64,000 bases of DNA from Candidatus Saccharimonadota bacterium (GTDB lineage Bacteria; Patescibacteriota; Saccharimonadia; Saccharimonadales; Saccharimonadaceae). Location: the NCBI GenBank assembly GCA_016866755.1, contig VGLK01000001.1, positions 1 through 64,000 of the forward strand. The letters are read 5' to 3'. Positions 41,316-50,834 of this stretch are shown here, in pieces (position 1 is the stretch's first letter; each line of letters starts with the position of its first letter). A program made the translations under genes and the position numbers. The notes beneath the pieces were generated by a model, which had not been told where the DNA came from, made no database searches, and saw only the letters and a program-made list of their open reading frames with translations.

Positions 41316-42581
41316 ATGGTTTTCGAAAAAATTCGTGATTTTAGAAACAAACAAGCCGAATCTGACGATTTTATTGTGGGACTCGATATAGGAACAGAAT
41401 TTGTTAAAGCGCTCATTGCCAAAGTCGACGATGATGTACTGTCAGTGGTAGGTGTTGGTAGGCAACGGCAGTCGCTCGCTGATATGCACTCTGGGGCCAT
41501 TGCCGATATTGCAGCCGTGGTGCAAAACTGTGAAGCGGCGCTTTCACAGGCTGAAGACCAAGCTGGTTTACAGGCTAAGCGAGTAGTAATTGGCATTGCT
41601 GGTGAGTTAGTAAAAGGTGTTACGCATACCATTCGCTACAAGCGGCCACAACCAGATCGTCCGCTTGACACAGCCGAAATGGAATTTATCATTGAAAAAG
41701 TGCAGGAGCGAGCCCAGAAAAAAGCCCAAGCGCAAATTGCCCTAGAGACAGGTAATGATGAGGTGGAGGTAAAACTGGTTAACTCGGCACTAGTTAGTAT
41801 CCATATCGACGGTTATAAAATATCAAACCCAATTGGTTTTCAGGGTAAAGATATTTCGGTGCAAATTTACACCGCCTTTGCGCCAATGGTACATATTGGA
41901 GCGCTTGAGCGCGTAGCCGATGAGCTGGCGCTGGAGCTAATTGCCGTAGCAGCTGAGCCATTTGCGGTAAGCCGAAGCGTGCTCGGGGCAGATTCTGGAA
42001 GTACATTTACGGCCATTTTGGCCGACGTTGGTGGCGGCACTACCGATATTGCAGTAGTAAACGATGGTGGTGTTGAAGGTACTAAAATGTTTGGTATTGG
42101 GGGGCGCAGTTTTACGCGTACTATCGCACAGCAAATGGATCTTAGTTATAACGACGCTGAAAAACTAAAAGTAAACTTAGCCCACGAAAATTTGCGTAGC
42201 AACATTAAGCGCGACGTAGAAGCGGCAGTTGACCAAACGGTTGATGTATGGCTATCTGGCGTAGAGCTGGCCTTAGCGGAATTCGACTCCGTTGATCACC
42301 TACCTAATCGCATTTTACTTTGTGGAGGTGGCGCCAGTTTAGAGCAGGTTTCACAAAGGCTATCTACGAGCGACTGGTACAAAGAGCTGCCTTTTACTAA
42401 GCGACCGAGTGTGCAGCATATTAAGCCTAGCGATGTGGTGGGAATTAAAGATACTACCTCAACCATCAATGACCATACGTTTATTACGGCCATGGGTTTG
42501 CTGCGAGTAGGCTATGATACAATAGGCATTAGCGAAACAGGTAGCGTAAAAGAAAAAATTAATCGGATTTTGAAAATTTAA
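41316..42581 (+). CDS. Actin-fold ATPase, PilM/FtsA-like
   Basis: The product (421 residues) has the FtsA/PilM actin fold: FIVGLDIGTEFVKALIAK phosphate-1 loop, an SHS2-like insertion, DVGGGTTDIAVV phosphate-2 and ILLCGGGASLEQV adenosine motifs. It resembles cytosolic type IV pilus PilM or an FtsA relative. ATG 41316 is chosen because the -10 TATACT (41300-41305) lies inside the longer frame that begins at 41265. The neighbour is a bitopic membrane protein 4 nt downstream, as PilM is paired with PilN/PilO, although that neighbour does not obviously look like PilN. Confidence 0.85.
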   Translation: MVFEKIRDFRNKQAESDDFIVGLDIGTEFVKALIAKVDDDVLSVVGVGRQRQSLADMHSGAIADIAAVVQNCEAALSQAEDQAGLQAKRVVIGIAGELVKGVTHTIRYKRPQPDRPLDTAEMEFIIEKVQERAQKKAQAQIALETGNDEVEVKLVNSALVSIHIDGYKISNPIGFQGKDISVQIYTAFAPMVHIGALERVADELALELIAVAAEPFAVSRSVLGADSGSTFTAILADVGGGTTDIAVVNDGGVEGTKMFGIGGRSFTRTIAQQMDLSYNDAEKLKVNLAHENLRSNIKRDVEAAVDQTVDVWLSGVELALAEFDSVDHLPNRILLCGGGASLEQVSQRLSTSDWYKELPFTKRPSVQHIKPSDVVGIKDTTSTINDHTFITAMGLLRVGYDTIGISETGSVKEKINRILKI

Positions 42582-42584
42582 TCT

Positions 42585-44237
42585 ATGGCAAAAGACGTTT
42601 TATACATTGATGTCGAAGACGATATAACGGCAATTATTTCAAAAGTACAAGCTTCCAAAGAGTCGATAGTTGCCTTAGTGCCGCCAAAGCGAGTTGGTAT
42701 GCTGCAAAGTGCAGTTAATATGCGACTTTTGGCTCATGCGGCCAAAAAATCTTCTAAGCAACTGGTACTAATTTCAAGTAATTCTTCTCTTGTAGGGTTG
42801 GCGGCTGCGGCACAAATTCCTACCGCAAAAAATTTACAAACAAAGCCCGAGCTTGCAGATAGCCCTGAGCTAAAAGATGATGAAGAAGATATTATTGACG
42901 GCAGTGAATTGCCGATTGGTGAGCATGCCGCTACGGCGCCAGCTGCAATGGCGTCATCTGGTGAGGCTAAAAAAGAAGCGGCGGCCGTGGCAGCGGTGGC
43001 GCGTGAATCTGGCACTCGAGCAACACCACCCGAGCCGGGCAAGCCACTTCCTAAACCTAAGACTAAGCGAGGCGTCGCCAGTAAAGTACCAGATTTTAAC
43101 CGCTTTAGAAAGCGTGCAATTATTATTATCGTAGGCGCCTTATTGTTGATAGGGTTTTTGGTCTGGGCAATATTTTTTGCGCCACGAGCTACCGTAACTA
43201 TAACGGCGCGTACCACACCAGTTCGTGCAGAATCGGTTGTAAGTCTTGCGGCGGCAGATACTGCCGGTGAATCCGGTGATTCAATTGCTGCGGTACGTAA
43301 AGAGCAGACTGGTGAGCAGGCAGTAACATTTGAGGCTACGGGCACTAAAGATGTTGGTGAAAAAGCTCGCGGTACAATGACGCTGCGTCGTACGGCGGTG
43401 TCTAATCGACCAATAAGCATTCCGGCGGGCACGGCTTTTTCTGCAGGCGACTATACCTTTACAAGTACTGAAGCGGCAACACTTGAGGCAACGTCTATTG
43501 GCGGTGACGGAATTGTACAGGATAGCGCAACTGTTGATGTGGTGGCGACCGAAAATGGCGCAGAATATAATTTATCAGCTCGCGCTTACGAGTCGACGGT
43601 AGACGGCTTTAATGCTCGTGGTAGTGCGATGAGCGGCGGATCGAGCAGGACGGTAAAGGTAGTCAGTCAAGAAGATGTGACGGCTGCAGCTGCAAAACTT
43701 GACGAGCAGACAGATCGAAATGCTAGAAATACATTGCGCGATTCATTTGAGCCGGGCGTACGGGTAATCGACGAAAGCTATAGTGAGTCGCGTTCAAACC
43801 CTCAGTCATCTCCGTCTGTAGGTGAAGAGGCGAATAGCGCTACGCTAACGGCAACCGCCACTTATAGAATGTATGGTATTGAAGACGAAACGTTAGATAA
43901 CTTTTTGGCGGCAAGGTTTAGCGAGCAAATAGAAAATGCTGATGAGCAAAAAATATACGAAAATGGCAAAGACGAAGTTGTATTTAGTGAATTTGCCGCT
44001 GGCGACACCCCTACTGTTCGGGTAGCGGCGGAAGGAGAGCTTGGACCTCAAATTCGTGATAATGATATTAAACAGCTTGCGGCCGGTAAGCGACTCGGTG
44101 AAATTCAATCGACGATAGAAAGCATTGATGGCGTCGAAAACGTAGATGTTGACTTTTGGCCGTTTTGGGTGCGGGTAGTGCCCGATAACCCAGAGCGCGT
44201 ATCGGTAGAGTTTAATGTGCAGCGTGCCAATGAGTAA
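42585..44237 (+). CDS. Bitopic membrane partner of the PilM/FtsA-like ATPase
   Basis: The 550-residue protein has a cytosolic N-terminal domain (about 1-85) shaped like an alpha/beta unit (DVLYIDVEDDITAIISKV, ALVPPKRVGML, KQLVLISSN), an Ala/Glu/Pro-rich linker, one membrane helix (about 184-203) and a large external region (about 205-550) of beta-rich modules ending FWPFWVRVVP. The N-terminal part would meet the actin-like ATPase; the external part would span toward the wall. It is a type seen in CPR genomes without known function. Coupling to ruvX is by 8-nt overlap. Confidence 0.75.
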   Translation: MAKDVLYIDVEDDITAIISKVQASKESIVALVPPKRVGMLQSAVNMRLLAHAAKKSSKQLVLISSNSSLVGLAAAAQIPTAKNLQTKPELADSPELKDDEEDIIDGSELPIGEHAATAPAAMASSGEAKKEAAAVAAVARESGTRATPPEPGKPLPKPKTKRGVASKVPDFNRFRKRAIIIIVGALLLIGFLVWAIFFAPRATVTITARTTPVRAESVVSLAAADTAGESGDSIAAVRKEQTGEQAVTFEATGTKDVGEKARGTMTLRRTAVSNRPISIPAGTAFSAGDYTFTSTEAATLEATSIGGDGIVQDSATVDVVATENGAEYNLSARAYESTVDGFNARGSAMSGGSSRTVKVVSQEDVTAAAAKLDEQTDRNARNTLRDSFEPGVRVIDESYSESRSNPQSSPSVGEEANSATLTATATYRMYGIEDETLDNFLAARFSEQIENADEQKIYENGKDEVVFSEFAAGDTPTVRVAAEGELGPQIRDNDIKQLAAGKRLGEIQSTIESIDGVENVDVDFWPFWVRVVPDNPERVSVEFNVQRANE

Positions 44238-44634
44238 AACTTTTCTTGCACTTGATATTGGCGAAAAACGAATTGGTGTAGCGCGCGGCGACAGTAACGT
44301 TAAGATTGCTGTTCCACTTTCAGCAATTCATGTTGATGGTGGAGAGAAAAACTTGCTACATAAACTGTTACAGCAAGAAATGCCGGCAGCGGTAGTGGTT
44401 GGTTGGCCGCGTAATTCTCGTGGCGAGCCCACTGCGCAAACTGCATATGTTCAACATGTTATTGAAGAGCTTGCCATTGAAGTTCCAATTATTTATCAAG
44501 ATGAATCACTCACGAGTGTTATTGCAAAAGAACGCCGTGGCGATTCAAAACAAACGCGAAAGAGTGGCCAAATAGATTCTGAGGCTGCCAGCATAATTTT
44601 ACAGGATTACCTAGAGGAGACTTATGGATATTAA
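44230..44634 (+). CDS. ruvX: RuvX/YqgF Holliday junction resolvase-like protein
   Basis: The small RNase H-like protein has the family motifs LALDIGEKRIGVARGD, VVGWPRN and YQDESLTSV, then a C-terminal acidic SEAASIILQDYL. YqgF proteins act in 16S rRNA 5' processing or recombination. ATG 44230 overlaps the preceding stop and is preferred over the earlier in-frame codon at 44215. Confidence 0.92.
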   Translation: MSKTFLALDIGEKRIGVARGDSNVKIAVPLSAIHVDGGEKNLLHKLLQQEMPAAVVVGWPRNSRGEPTAQTAYVQHVIEELAIEVPIIYQDESLTSVIAKERRGDSKQTRKSGQIDSEAASIILQDYLEETYGY

Positions 44635-45907
44635 ACCGCCACGACGACCACAACAAATAGCGCGTAATCAATCGCTTCCGCCAGTTAATGCAGGTTCGCA
44701 GCGACCGCCACAAACTACATATGCTACAAATTCTGCATATACATCACCGCAGTATAATTCAGCAGGGCAACAGCAATCGTCGGCTAATCAGCCTTCGGAT
44801 TCTGCGCCGCAAAATACCATTTTACCGCCTGCGCAAACTCCATCAAGCTCGCCGCGTCGCCCAAGAAAAAAACGCATATTGTTAGCTGTTATTGCTGGTG
44901 TAGTGCTACTTATTATTACAGCCATGACAGTATGGGCGCTAAACCAACTGCAACCCGTAGATAGTACTTCGAGCGAAAAAACCCGTGTAACGATTGCAAG
45001 TGGTACGTCACCGCGACAAATTGCTGCCACATTAGAGGACGAAGGCGTGATACGTAATCAGACTGTATTTTATTGGTTTACCCGATTAAGTGGCGTACAA
45101 AATTCTTTACAGGCAGGTACCTATCAGCTGGCTCAAAATGAATCTGTGCAAGAGATAGTTGATCACCTACAGGCCGGTAAATCTGATATGATGACGATTC
45201 TCTTTTATCCAGGAGCAACGTTGTATCCAACCGATCGCACGCCAGATGACAGACGGACTGATGTTAAAACTATGCTTTTACGAGCGGGCTATACCGAAGA
45301 AGAGATTGCGGCTGGACTTACTGCAAGCTATAGTCATCCGCTTCTAGCCTCTAGGCCAAATCAAGCCGATTTAGAAGGTTACGTATATGGTGAGACATAT
45401 TCATTCGGAGGCGGCGCCAGTGTAGGTGACGTACTAAAATATACGTTTGACGAATTTTATAAACAAATTGAGGCAGAGGGTATTGAAGATAAATTAGCAC
45501 AGCGCAATATGACACTGCATGAAGGTATTATTTTGGCCTCAATTGTGCAAAAAGAGGTTTCAGGTTACGAGGATATGCGTAAAGTCGCTCAGGTATTTTA
45601 CAGTCGACTCGATATAGATATGCCGCTTGGTGCCGATTCGACGTATCAGTATATTGCCGATAAGACCGGTGTTGAACGGCACACCAGTCTCGACTCCCCG
45701 TATAATACACGCATTGTAAAGGGTTTAACGCCTGGACCAATTGCTAGTCCTTCAATTAACGCCTTAAAGGCGGTGGCAAATCCTGCATCGACCGATTATC
45801 TGTACTTTGTAAGTGGAGACGATGATATTAACTATTTTTCGCATACGAACGAAGAGCACGAGCGGCTGGTTGCGGAGCACTGCATTAAAAAGTGTGCAGT
45901 CTACTAA
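44624..45907 (+). CDS. mltG: Endolytic transglycosylase MltG
   Basis: A disordered Pro/Gln-rich cytosolic segment of about 80 residues precedes one membrane helix (about 84-106) and the YceG-like domain. Seen are a LysM-like part (VTIASGTSPRQIAATLEDEG), LEGYVYGETY, the catalytic Glu in ILASIVQKEV, and the conserved TSLDSPYNTRIVKGLTPGPI. MltG cuts nascent glycan strands and sets their length. It overlaps ruvX by 11 nt; the mltG-ruvX pairing is common. Confidence 0.94.
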   Translation: MDIKPPRRPQQIARNQSLPPVNAGSQRPPQTTYATNSAYTSPQYNSAGQQQSSANQPSDSAPQNTILPPAQTPSSSPRRPRKKRILLAVIAGVVLLIITAMTVWALNQLQPVDSTSSEKTRVTIASGTSPRQIAATLEDEGVIRNQTVFYWFTRLSGVQNSLQAGTYQLAQNESVQEIVDHLQAGKSDMMTILFYPGATLYPTDRTPDDRRTDVKTMLLRAGYTEEEIAAGLTASYSHPLLASRPNQADLEGYVYGETYSFGGGASVGDVLKYTFDEFYKQIEAEGIEDKLAQRNMTLHEGIILASIVQKEVSGYEDMRKVAQVFYSRLDIDMPLGADSTYQYIADKTGVERHTSLDSPYNTRIVKGLTPGPIASPSINALKAVANPASTDYLYFVSGDDDINYFSHTNEEHERLVAEHCIKKCAVY

Positions 45908-45941
45908 ACCCCTTGACAAAAAGCTAGTTTTATAAAATATA

Positions 45942-45970
45942 TTGACATTTTAGTCAATGGGCGGTACAAT
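45942..45970 (+). promoter_or_regulatory. Consensus promoter with about 200-nt leader
   Basis: TTGACA (45942-45947), 17 bp, TACAAT (45965-45970). The leader to the LysM-CHAP gene is about 205 nt with no long ORF, ending in a 7-bp hairpin (GTCTCTA/TAGAGGC, 46147-46168), an ATG-TAG minimal ORF at 46159-46164 and AGGAGA. I could not match it to a known riboswitch by eye. Confidence 0.75.
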
Positions 45971-46180
45971 ATTATTTAGCACATATGGAGAGGCTGTGAA
46001 ATATATCACTACTTTACCAGTATGCGCCTACCGACAAATGTCGCACGGGTACAGAAATTAACATTTCTACAAAACGCCTAATATCAACTAATCTTGGTCG
46101 ACGGTACCCCGTTCTTTTGCGAGAAGTAAGACAAAGTAAGGTAGACGTCTCTATAGCGATGTAGAGGCAGGAGAAGAGTC

Positions 46181-47380
46181 ATTCGTAATCAACAGCAATT
46201 GCCTGAGGTGAACGCCACGTTTGCACAGACAAAAGATGAGATGTTGGCCCGTAAGAAGGCTGATACACGAAAATCTGCGTTTATTGCCTATGGAGGTGTG
46301 GCTATTTTAGTCCTTTCATTGGTAGCGACAGGTTACAACGATTTAACTGCCTCTCGTACCGAGGGAAATGTTGCCTACGTGCAGCAATCTAATCCATTAG
46401 ATCAACAGGTTGCTTCTGTTGATACACTAGCAGCGGCTACTATCGCTTCTAATATTGCCGAATCTGTACAGTTGCCGGTAGCTGGTGACTTACGTGAAGA
46501 ATCAAGTTCAATACAAATAAAGACTGAACTAGCACAAAATGATGCTGAAATGATTACTAAGCCACAAATCATGCAGCCAACATCTGATAATCGTACACTC
46601 ATTACGTACACTACAGTTGAAGGTGATAGCGTTCAGTCGGTGGCTAGCAAGCACGGTATTTCTGCCGATACGGTAAAATGGGCGAATAACCTTGCGACCG
46701 ATGGCCTCGATGCAAATAAAGTACTTACCTTGCCGCCTGTTGACGGAGTTATTTATGAGGTAAAGAGCGGTGATTCAATTGAATCGATTACCGAGAAATA
46801 CAAAGCCGACCGCGAGCGTGCCATTCTATTTAACGACCTCGAAACACAGGAACTTGCTGACGGTATGAAAATTGTCTTACCTGGTGGCGTACTACCCGAG
46901 AATGAACGTCCAGGTTATCAGGCACCTAATTCGCGAAACCGTACTACAGCTCCATCAGTAACTTCTGTGCCGTCTACATCATTCCGCTACGGTGCTAGTG
47001 GTTCATCTGGTGGCAACACAATAACTGGCTATGGTACGCCTATGCTTTCGGGAAATCGCTATGCATTTGGTAACTGTACGGCATACGTGTACGACAAGCG
47101 TCAACAAGCAGGGCGTCCGGTTGGCGGATTATGGGGTAATGGTAACCAGTGGCATATTTCAGCTGTATCTAATGGCTTTACCGTAAACGGTACGCCTGCA
47201 GTTGGTTCTATTTTGCAATCAATTGCCGGTGGTGGTGGCTATGGTCACGTGGCTTACGTAGAGCGCGTTAACAGTGATGGCTCGGTATTAATTAGCGAAA
47301 TGAATTTTGCCGGATTTAATACCGTATCAACTCGCACCCTATCTGCATCAGAAGCAAGTATGTACAACTACATTCACTAA
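46181..47380 (+). CDS. LysM-CHAP cell wall hydrolase
   Basis: After a membrane anchor (about residues 33-51) come two LysM glycan-binding units (TYTTVEGDSVQSVASKHG; IYEVKSGDSIESITEKY), a Ser/Thr linker and a CHAP domain with the catalytic Cys in FGNCTAYVY and His in YGHVAYVE. It cleaves peptidoglycan at the cell surface. The start is unusual: no ATG, GTG or TTG lies within reach of AGGAGA (46169-46174) except ATT at 46181; the TTG at 46199 is 24 nt away. Either a rare ATT start or a weakly primed TTG is used. Confidence 0.88.
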   Translation: MRNQQQLPEVNATFAQTKDEMLARKKADTRKSAFIAYGGVAILVLSLVATGYNDLTASRTEGNVAYVQQSNPLDQQVASVDTLAAATIASNIAESVQLPVAGDLREESSSIQIKTELAQNDAEMITKPQIMQPTSDNRTLITYTTVEGDSVQSVASKHGISADTVKWANNLATDGLDANKVLTLPPVDGVIYEVKSGDSIESITEKYKADRERAILFNDLETQELADGMKIVLPGGVLPENERPGYQAPNSRNRTTAPSVTSVPSTSFRYGASGSSGGNTITGYGTPMLSGNRYAFGNCTAYVYDKRQQAGRPVGGLWGNGNQWHISAVSNGFTVNGTPAVGSILQSIAGGGGYGHVAYVERVNSDGSVLISEMNFAGFNTVSTRTLSASEASMYNYIH

Positions 47381-47403
47381 ATTGTAGCAATAAAATAAAA
47401 TAC

Positions 47404-47431
47404 CTAGTCTAGTCAAGACTAGGTATTTTTG
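47404..47431 (+). terminator. Intrinsic terminator after LysM-CHAP gene
   Basis: TACCTAGTCT/AGACTAGGTA form a 10-bp stem with a short loop, followed by TTTTT. Unlike the hairpins of the accessory region, this has a proper U-tract. The obgE -10 box starts only a few bases later. Confidence 0.88.
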
Positions 47432-47446
47432 ATATAATTATAAAAT

Positions 47447-48754
47447 ATGTTTGTTGATACCGCTAAAGTTTTAATTCAGGCCGGAAAGGGTGGTGATGGC
47501 GCCGTTAGTTTTCGGCATGAAATTTATGTAGATAAGGGTGGCCCAGATGGCGGTGACGGCGGTCGTGGTGGTGACGTTATATTTGTGGGCGATGAAAGTG
47601 TTAATACGCTATTAAACTTTCGTTATAAGCCTGAACTTAAGGCTGAGAATGGCCAAAATGGCTCTAAGGCTAAGCGTAGGGGTAAATCGGGTGAACACGC
47701 TCGAATTCATGTTCCCGTTGGCACAATTGTTACAGGGAAAGACGGTACATTATTAGCAGATATCCTTGCGCATAATCAAGAGGTTGTGGTTGCAAAAGGT
47801 GGTGACGGTGGATTTGGAAATGCGCACTTTAAGTCATCGGTTCGGCAAACGCCTCGTATTGCCGAACTCGGTGAGCCGGGTGATTGTTATGAGGCTGAGC
47901 TGGAACTTAAACTACTTGCCGACGTAGGATTGATTGGCTTTCCGAATGCCGGTAAGTCGACATTTCTTTCAGTAGTAACAAACGCGCGCCCTGAAATTGC
48001 TAATTATGCGTTTACCACGCTTACTCCAAACCTTGGTGTGGCCGATATTGACGACGGTAGCCTATTAATTGCCGATATTCCCGGACTTATTGAAGGGGCG
48101 AGCGAAGGTAAAGGTTTGGGTGATGATTTTTTACGGCACGTAGAACGTACGGCAGTACTATTACACCTTATTGATGCCTACACTGACGATATTGCTAAAG
48201 CGTACGCAGCCATACGCAGTGAGCTTGAAAAGTATAATCCAGAACTTGTTAATAGGCCTGAAATTGTGGCCTTAACAAAAAGCGAAGGCCTTGATGATGA
48301 AATTATTGCCATGCAGCGCGAACAGTTAGCGGTAGCCGTAGGAGATAAAAGCGAAATATATGTAGTATCTGCACATGCACACCACGGACTAAAAGAGGTA
48401 CTTCGCGCACTCCGCCGTAAGGTAGCCGAAGTTCGCAAAGCCGAGGATTCGCAGACGGACGATATTGTGAATGATAGTGATGTGATTCGTTTGTCTGATA
48501 AAGTGCAAGCTGAAGGTTGGACGATTACAACTCAATATAGCGAAGAACTCGATGCTTTAGTGTATGTAGTTGAAGGCGAAAAGATTGAAAAATTTGCGCG
48601 TCGTACTAATTTTGACGGTTTTGAAAACGTAAATCGTTTGCGTGACATTATGAAAAAGATGGGTATTATGCACGATCTTCAGCGAGCTGGGGCATCGGGT
48701 GAGAGCGTTATTCAGATTAATGATACTCAATTTACCTTTTTTGATCAGCAGTAA
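47447..48754 (+). CDS. obgE: GTPase ObgE
   Basis: The Gly-rich Obg domain (VLIQAGKGGDGAVSF, GGPDGGDGGRGGD), the G domain (GFPNAGKSTFL, DIPGLIEGASEGKGLG, LTKSE) and a C-terminal OCT-like domain (about 355-430) are all present. Obg binds the large ribosomal subunit and couples growth with (p)ppGpp. The -10 TATAAT (47433-47438) ends 8 nt before the ATG, so it is leaderless. Confidence 0.96.
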   Translation: MFVDTAKVLIQAGKGGDGAVSFRHEIYVDKGGPDGGDGGRGGDVIFVGDESVNTLLNFRYKPELKAENGQNGSKAKRRGKSGEHARIHVPVGTIVTGKDGTLLADILAHNQEVVVAKGGDGGFGNAHFKSSVRQTPRIAELGEPGDCYEAELELKLLADVGLIGFPNAGKSTFLSVVTNARPEIANYAFTTLTPNLGVADIDDGSLLIADIPGLIEGASEGKGLGDDFLRHVERTAVLLHLIDAYTDDIAKAYAAIRSELEKYNPELVNRPEIVALTKSEGLDDEIIAMQREQLAVAVGDKSEIYVVSAHAHHGLKEVLRALRRKVAEVRKAEDSQTDDIVNDSDVIRLSDKVQAEGWTITTQYSEELDALVYVVEGEKIEKFARRTNFDGFENVNRLRDIMKKMGIMHDLQRAGASGESVIQINDTQFTFFDQQ

Positions 48755-48811
48755 TATACTTTTCGCGCCGCTAATGTTCATGTGTGCCAAGGTTTGCTAT
48801 GATAGGGGTAC

Positions 48812-50239
48812 ATGGCAAAGACTTTTTTCTTTTACGACCTAGAAACAAGCGGGCTTAACCCGCGCGAAGATCGAATTATGCAGTTCGCTGGTCAGCGCAC
48901 TGATATGGAATTAAATCCGATTGGTGAGCCTTATGATGTATTGGTGGCGCTTAACGACGACACATTGCCGTCTCCAGAGGCAATTACTGTTACCGGCATA
49001 ACACCGCAACAGACCATTCAAGATGGCTACACCGAGGCGCAATTTAGTACGCTTTTACTGGACGAAGTTTTTACACCCGATACAATTACAGTTGGCTTTA
49101 ATAGTATTCGATTTGATGATGAGTTTATTCGGGCGCTTTTTTGGCGTAATTTTAGAGATCCGTACGAATGGGCATATCGTGATGGTCGTTCTCGTTGGGA
49201 TTTGCTCGATGTTGTTCGTTTAACGAGAGCGCTACGGCCGGACGGCATTAACTGGCCTGTAAAAGAAGACGGCACGCCGACTAATCGCTTAGAGCTTATT
49301 ACGGCGCTAAATGGGATGACGCACGAGAAAGCTCACGATGCGTTAAGTGATGTTGTGGCGTTAATTCAAGTTGCTAAGCTTGTTCGCGAGAGGCAGCCCG
49401 AGCTATTTAACTATCTATTAAAACTGCGCGATAAAAAAGCAATTATGGAGATAGTTGATCTTGATGATCCAAGGCCGTTTGTATATGCTAGCGGTCGCTA
49501 CGAAAATGAGTATCAGAAAACTACAGTAGCGTATCCAGTTGGACATGGCCAAAATGGAGCAGTATTAGTGTGGGATTTGCGCTATAATCCATCGCCGTTT
49601 ATTTCGCTGTCCTCTGATGAGTTAGCCAAACGATTATTTATTAGCCGAGTCGAGCGAGAGGCCGCGGGCTTAGAGCATGTGCCGGTAAAGCCACTTCAAT
49701 ATAATAAGGCGCCGGCGGTTGCGCCACTTGGTGTGCTGGGTCAGCATGATGGATGGCAACGCGTGCAGCTTCAGCCGGATACAATAACATTGCACCGCGA
49801 TATATTGCGTAAAAACCCTAACTTTGTGCGCGTAATTGAAGAGGCTTTTAAAAAGCGTCCAGCTTTTGCCGAGGCAAGCGATGCTGAAGCAAAGCTATAT
49901 GATGGCTTTATTCCAAGCGGAGATAAGGTGCATGTTCAGGCGGTGGCCCACGCCTCTGAAGGCGAGCTAACTAATTTTGCACCACCGTTTCAAGATGAAC
50001 GATTAAAAGAACTTTTGGTGCGTTACAAAGCGCGTAATTTTCCGCGTACACTTTCGCAAACTGAACGAGGTGAGTGGGAGTCGTGGCGCGCCGCTAGGAT
50101 TGCCACTAAGCTTCCAGACTATTTGAAGAGTCTTTCGAAACTAGCGACTAGCGGTGCAGATGAGTACCTACTTGGTGAACTTACCTTATGGGCAGAGAGT
50201 ATCGCTCCGGCTTATGATGAAGATCAATCTGGCGAATAA
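48812..50239 (+). CDS. sbcB: Exonuclease I (SbcB)-like 3'-5' exonuclease
   Basis: The DEDD exonuclease motifs are FFYDLETSGLN, FNSIRFDDEF and the final HEKAHDALSDVVAL. SH3-like and C-terminal helical regions follow, at 475 residues, matching E. coli ExoI. It degrades single-stranded DNA during repair. The -10 TATGAT (48798-48803, extended TGC) ends 8 nt before the ATG. Confidence 0.9.
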   Translation: MAKTFFFYDLETSGLNPREDRIMQFAGQRTDMELNPIGEPYDVLVALNDDTLPSPEAITVTGITPQQTIQDGYTEAQFSTLLLDEVFTPDTITVGFNSIRFDDEFIRALFWRNFRDPYEWAYRDGRSRWDLLDVVRLTRALRPDGINWPVKEDGTPTNRLELITALNGMTHEKAHDALSDVVALIQVAKLVRERQPELFNYLLKLRDKKAIMEIVDLDDPRPFVYASGRYENEYQKTTVAYPVGHGQNGAVLVWDLRYNPSPFISLSSDELAKRLFISRVEREAAGLEHVPVKPLQYNKAPAVAPLGVLGQHDGWQRVQLQPDTITLHRDILRKNPNFVRVIEEAFKKRPAFAEASDAEAKLYDGFIPSGDKVHVQAVAHASEGELTNFAPPFQDERLKELLVRYKARNFPRTLSQTERGEWESWRAARIATKLPDYLKSLSKLATSGADEYLLGELTLWAESIAPAYDEDQSGE

Positions 50240-50243
50240 GCTA

Positions 50244-50678
50244 TTAACTGGCAAAAGCTTTTTGAAAACGTTTTACTGGTTTTGAGCTGTGCGACGAAGG
50301 TTTTTGTGAGGTTGTCTCTAGATTGTTAGCATTACGTTCAAGTGAGAAGAGCAGATACGACACCACGCTATGCTGAAGAGATACATATTTAAAGCGTAGT
50401 GCGCGACGGGTATTTTTAGCTCGCACCGTGCGTAATCTCTCTATAGTACGAGTTACATCATCTATCCAAATGGTACCGTACTCACTAAGTATAAGATAGG
50501 TAATGTAGCTGACGATAGGTGTAATAACCCATATAAGCAACATACTAAGGGGCGAAAGAGTGATGGATGTAAATGGTACGGCACCAACAAACACAAACAA
50601 TAGTAGCGCGTCGGCTAGGCTAGGTTGAAATAATAGAACGGCTAGTAGTAATGCCGCCAGCCACCACAAATGCTTCAT
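50244..50678 (-). CDS. Small membrane protein, 144 aa
   Basis: Two or three hydrophobic segments (HLWWLAALLLAVLLF; ALLLFVFVGAVPF; PLSMLLIWVITPIVSYITYLIL) are followed by a basic cytosolic tail with a Ser/Lys-rich end. ATG 50678 has GAGGTG just upstream. No family recognised. It is convergent with sbcB, the stops 5 nt apart. Confidence 0.65.
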   Translation of the reverse strand: MKHLWWLAALLLAVLLFQPSLADALLLFVFVGAVPFTSITLSPLSMLLIWVITPIVSYITYLILSEYGTIWIDDVTRTIERLRTVRAKNTRRALRFKYVSLQHSVVSYLLFSLERNANNLETTSQKPSSHSSKPVKRFQKAFAS

Positions 50679-50834
50679 GCTCACCTCGAAAAATAATTAA
50701 TGTTGTTACAAATCTTTAGCTGTAGTGTAGCAATCGCGAGTAGATATTGCAACTATAAGCACAATGTGTTTTAGTAGGTTTATTTACAACTTATCGCTCA
50801 TTAGACTGCATAAATATGGTATACTATATTAGAT

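Noticed and set aside
45976-46180. c-di-AMP (ydaO-type) riboswitch before the LysM-CHAP gene
   Set aside because: The context fits, since wall hydrolases are frequent targets, but I could not find the conserved core by eye, so only a structured leader is reported.
46199-46201. TTG 46199 as the sure start of the LysM-CHAP gene
   Set aside because: It lies 24 nt from the ribosome site. It is kept only as an alternative to ATT 46181.
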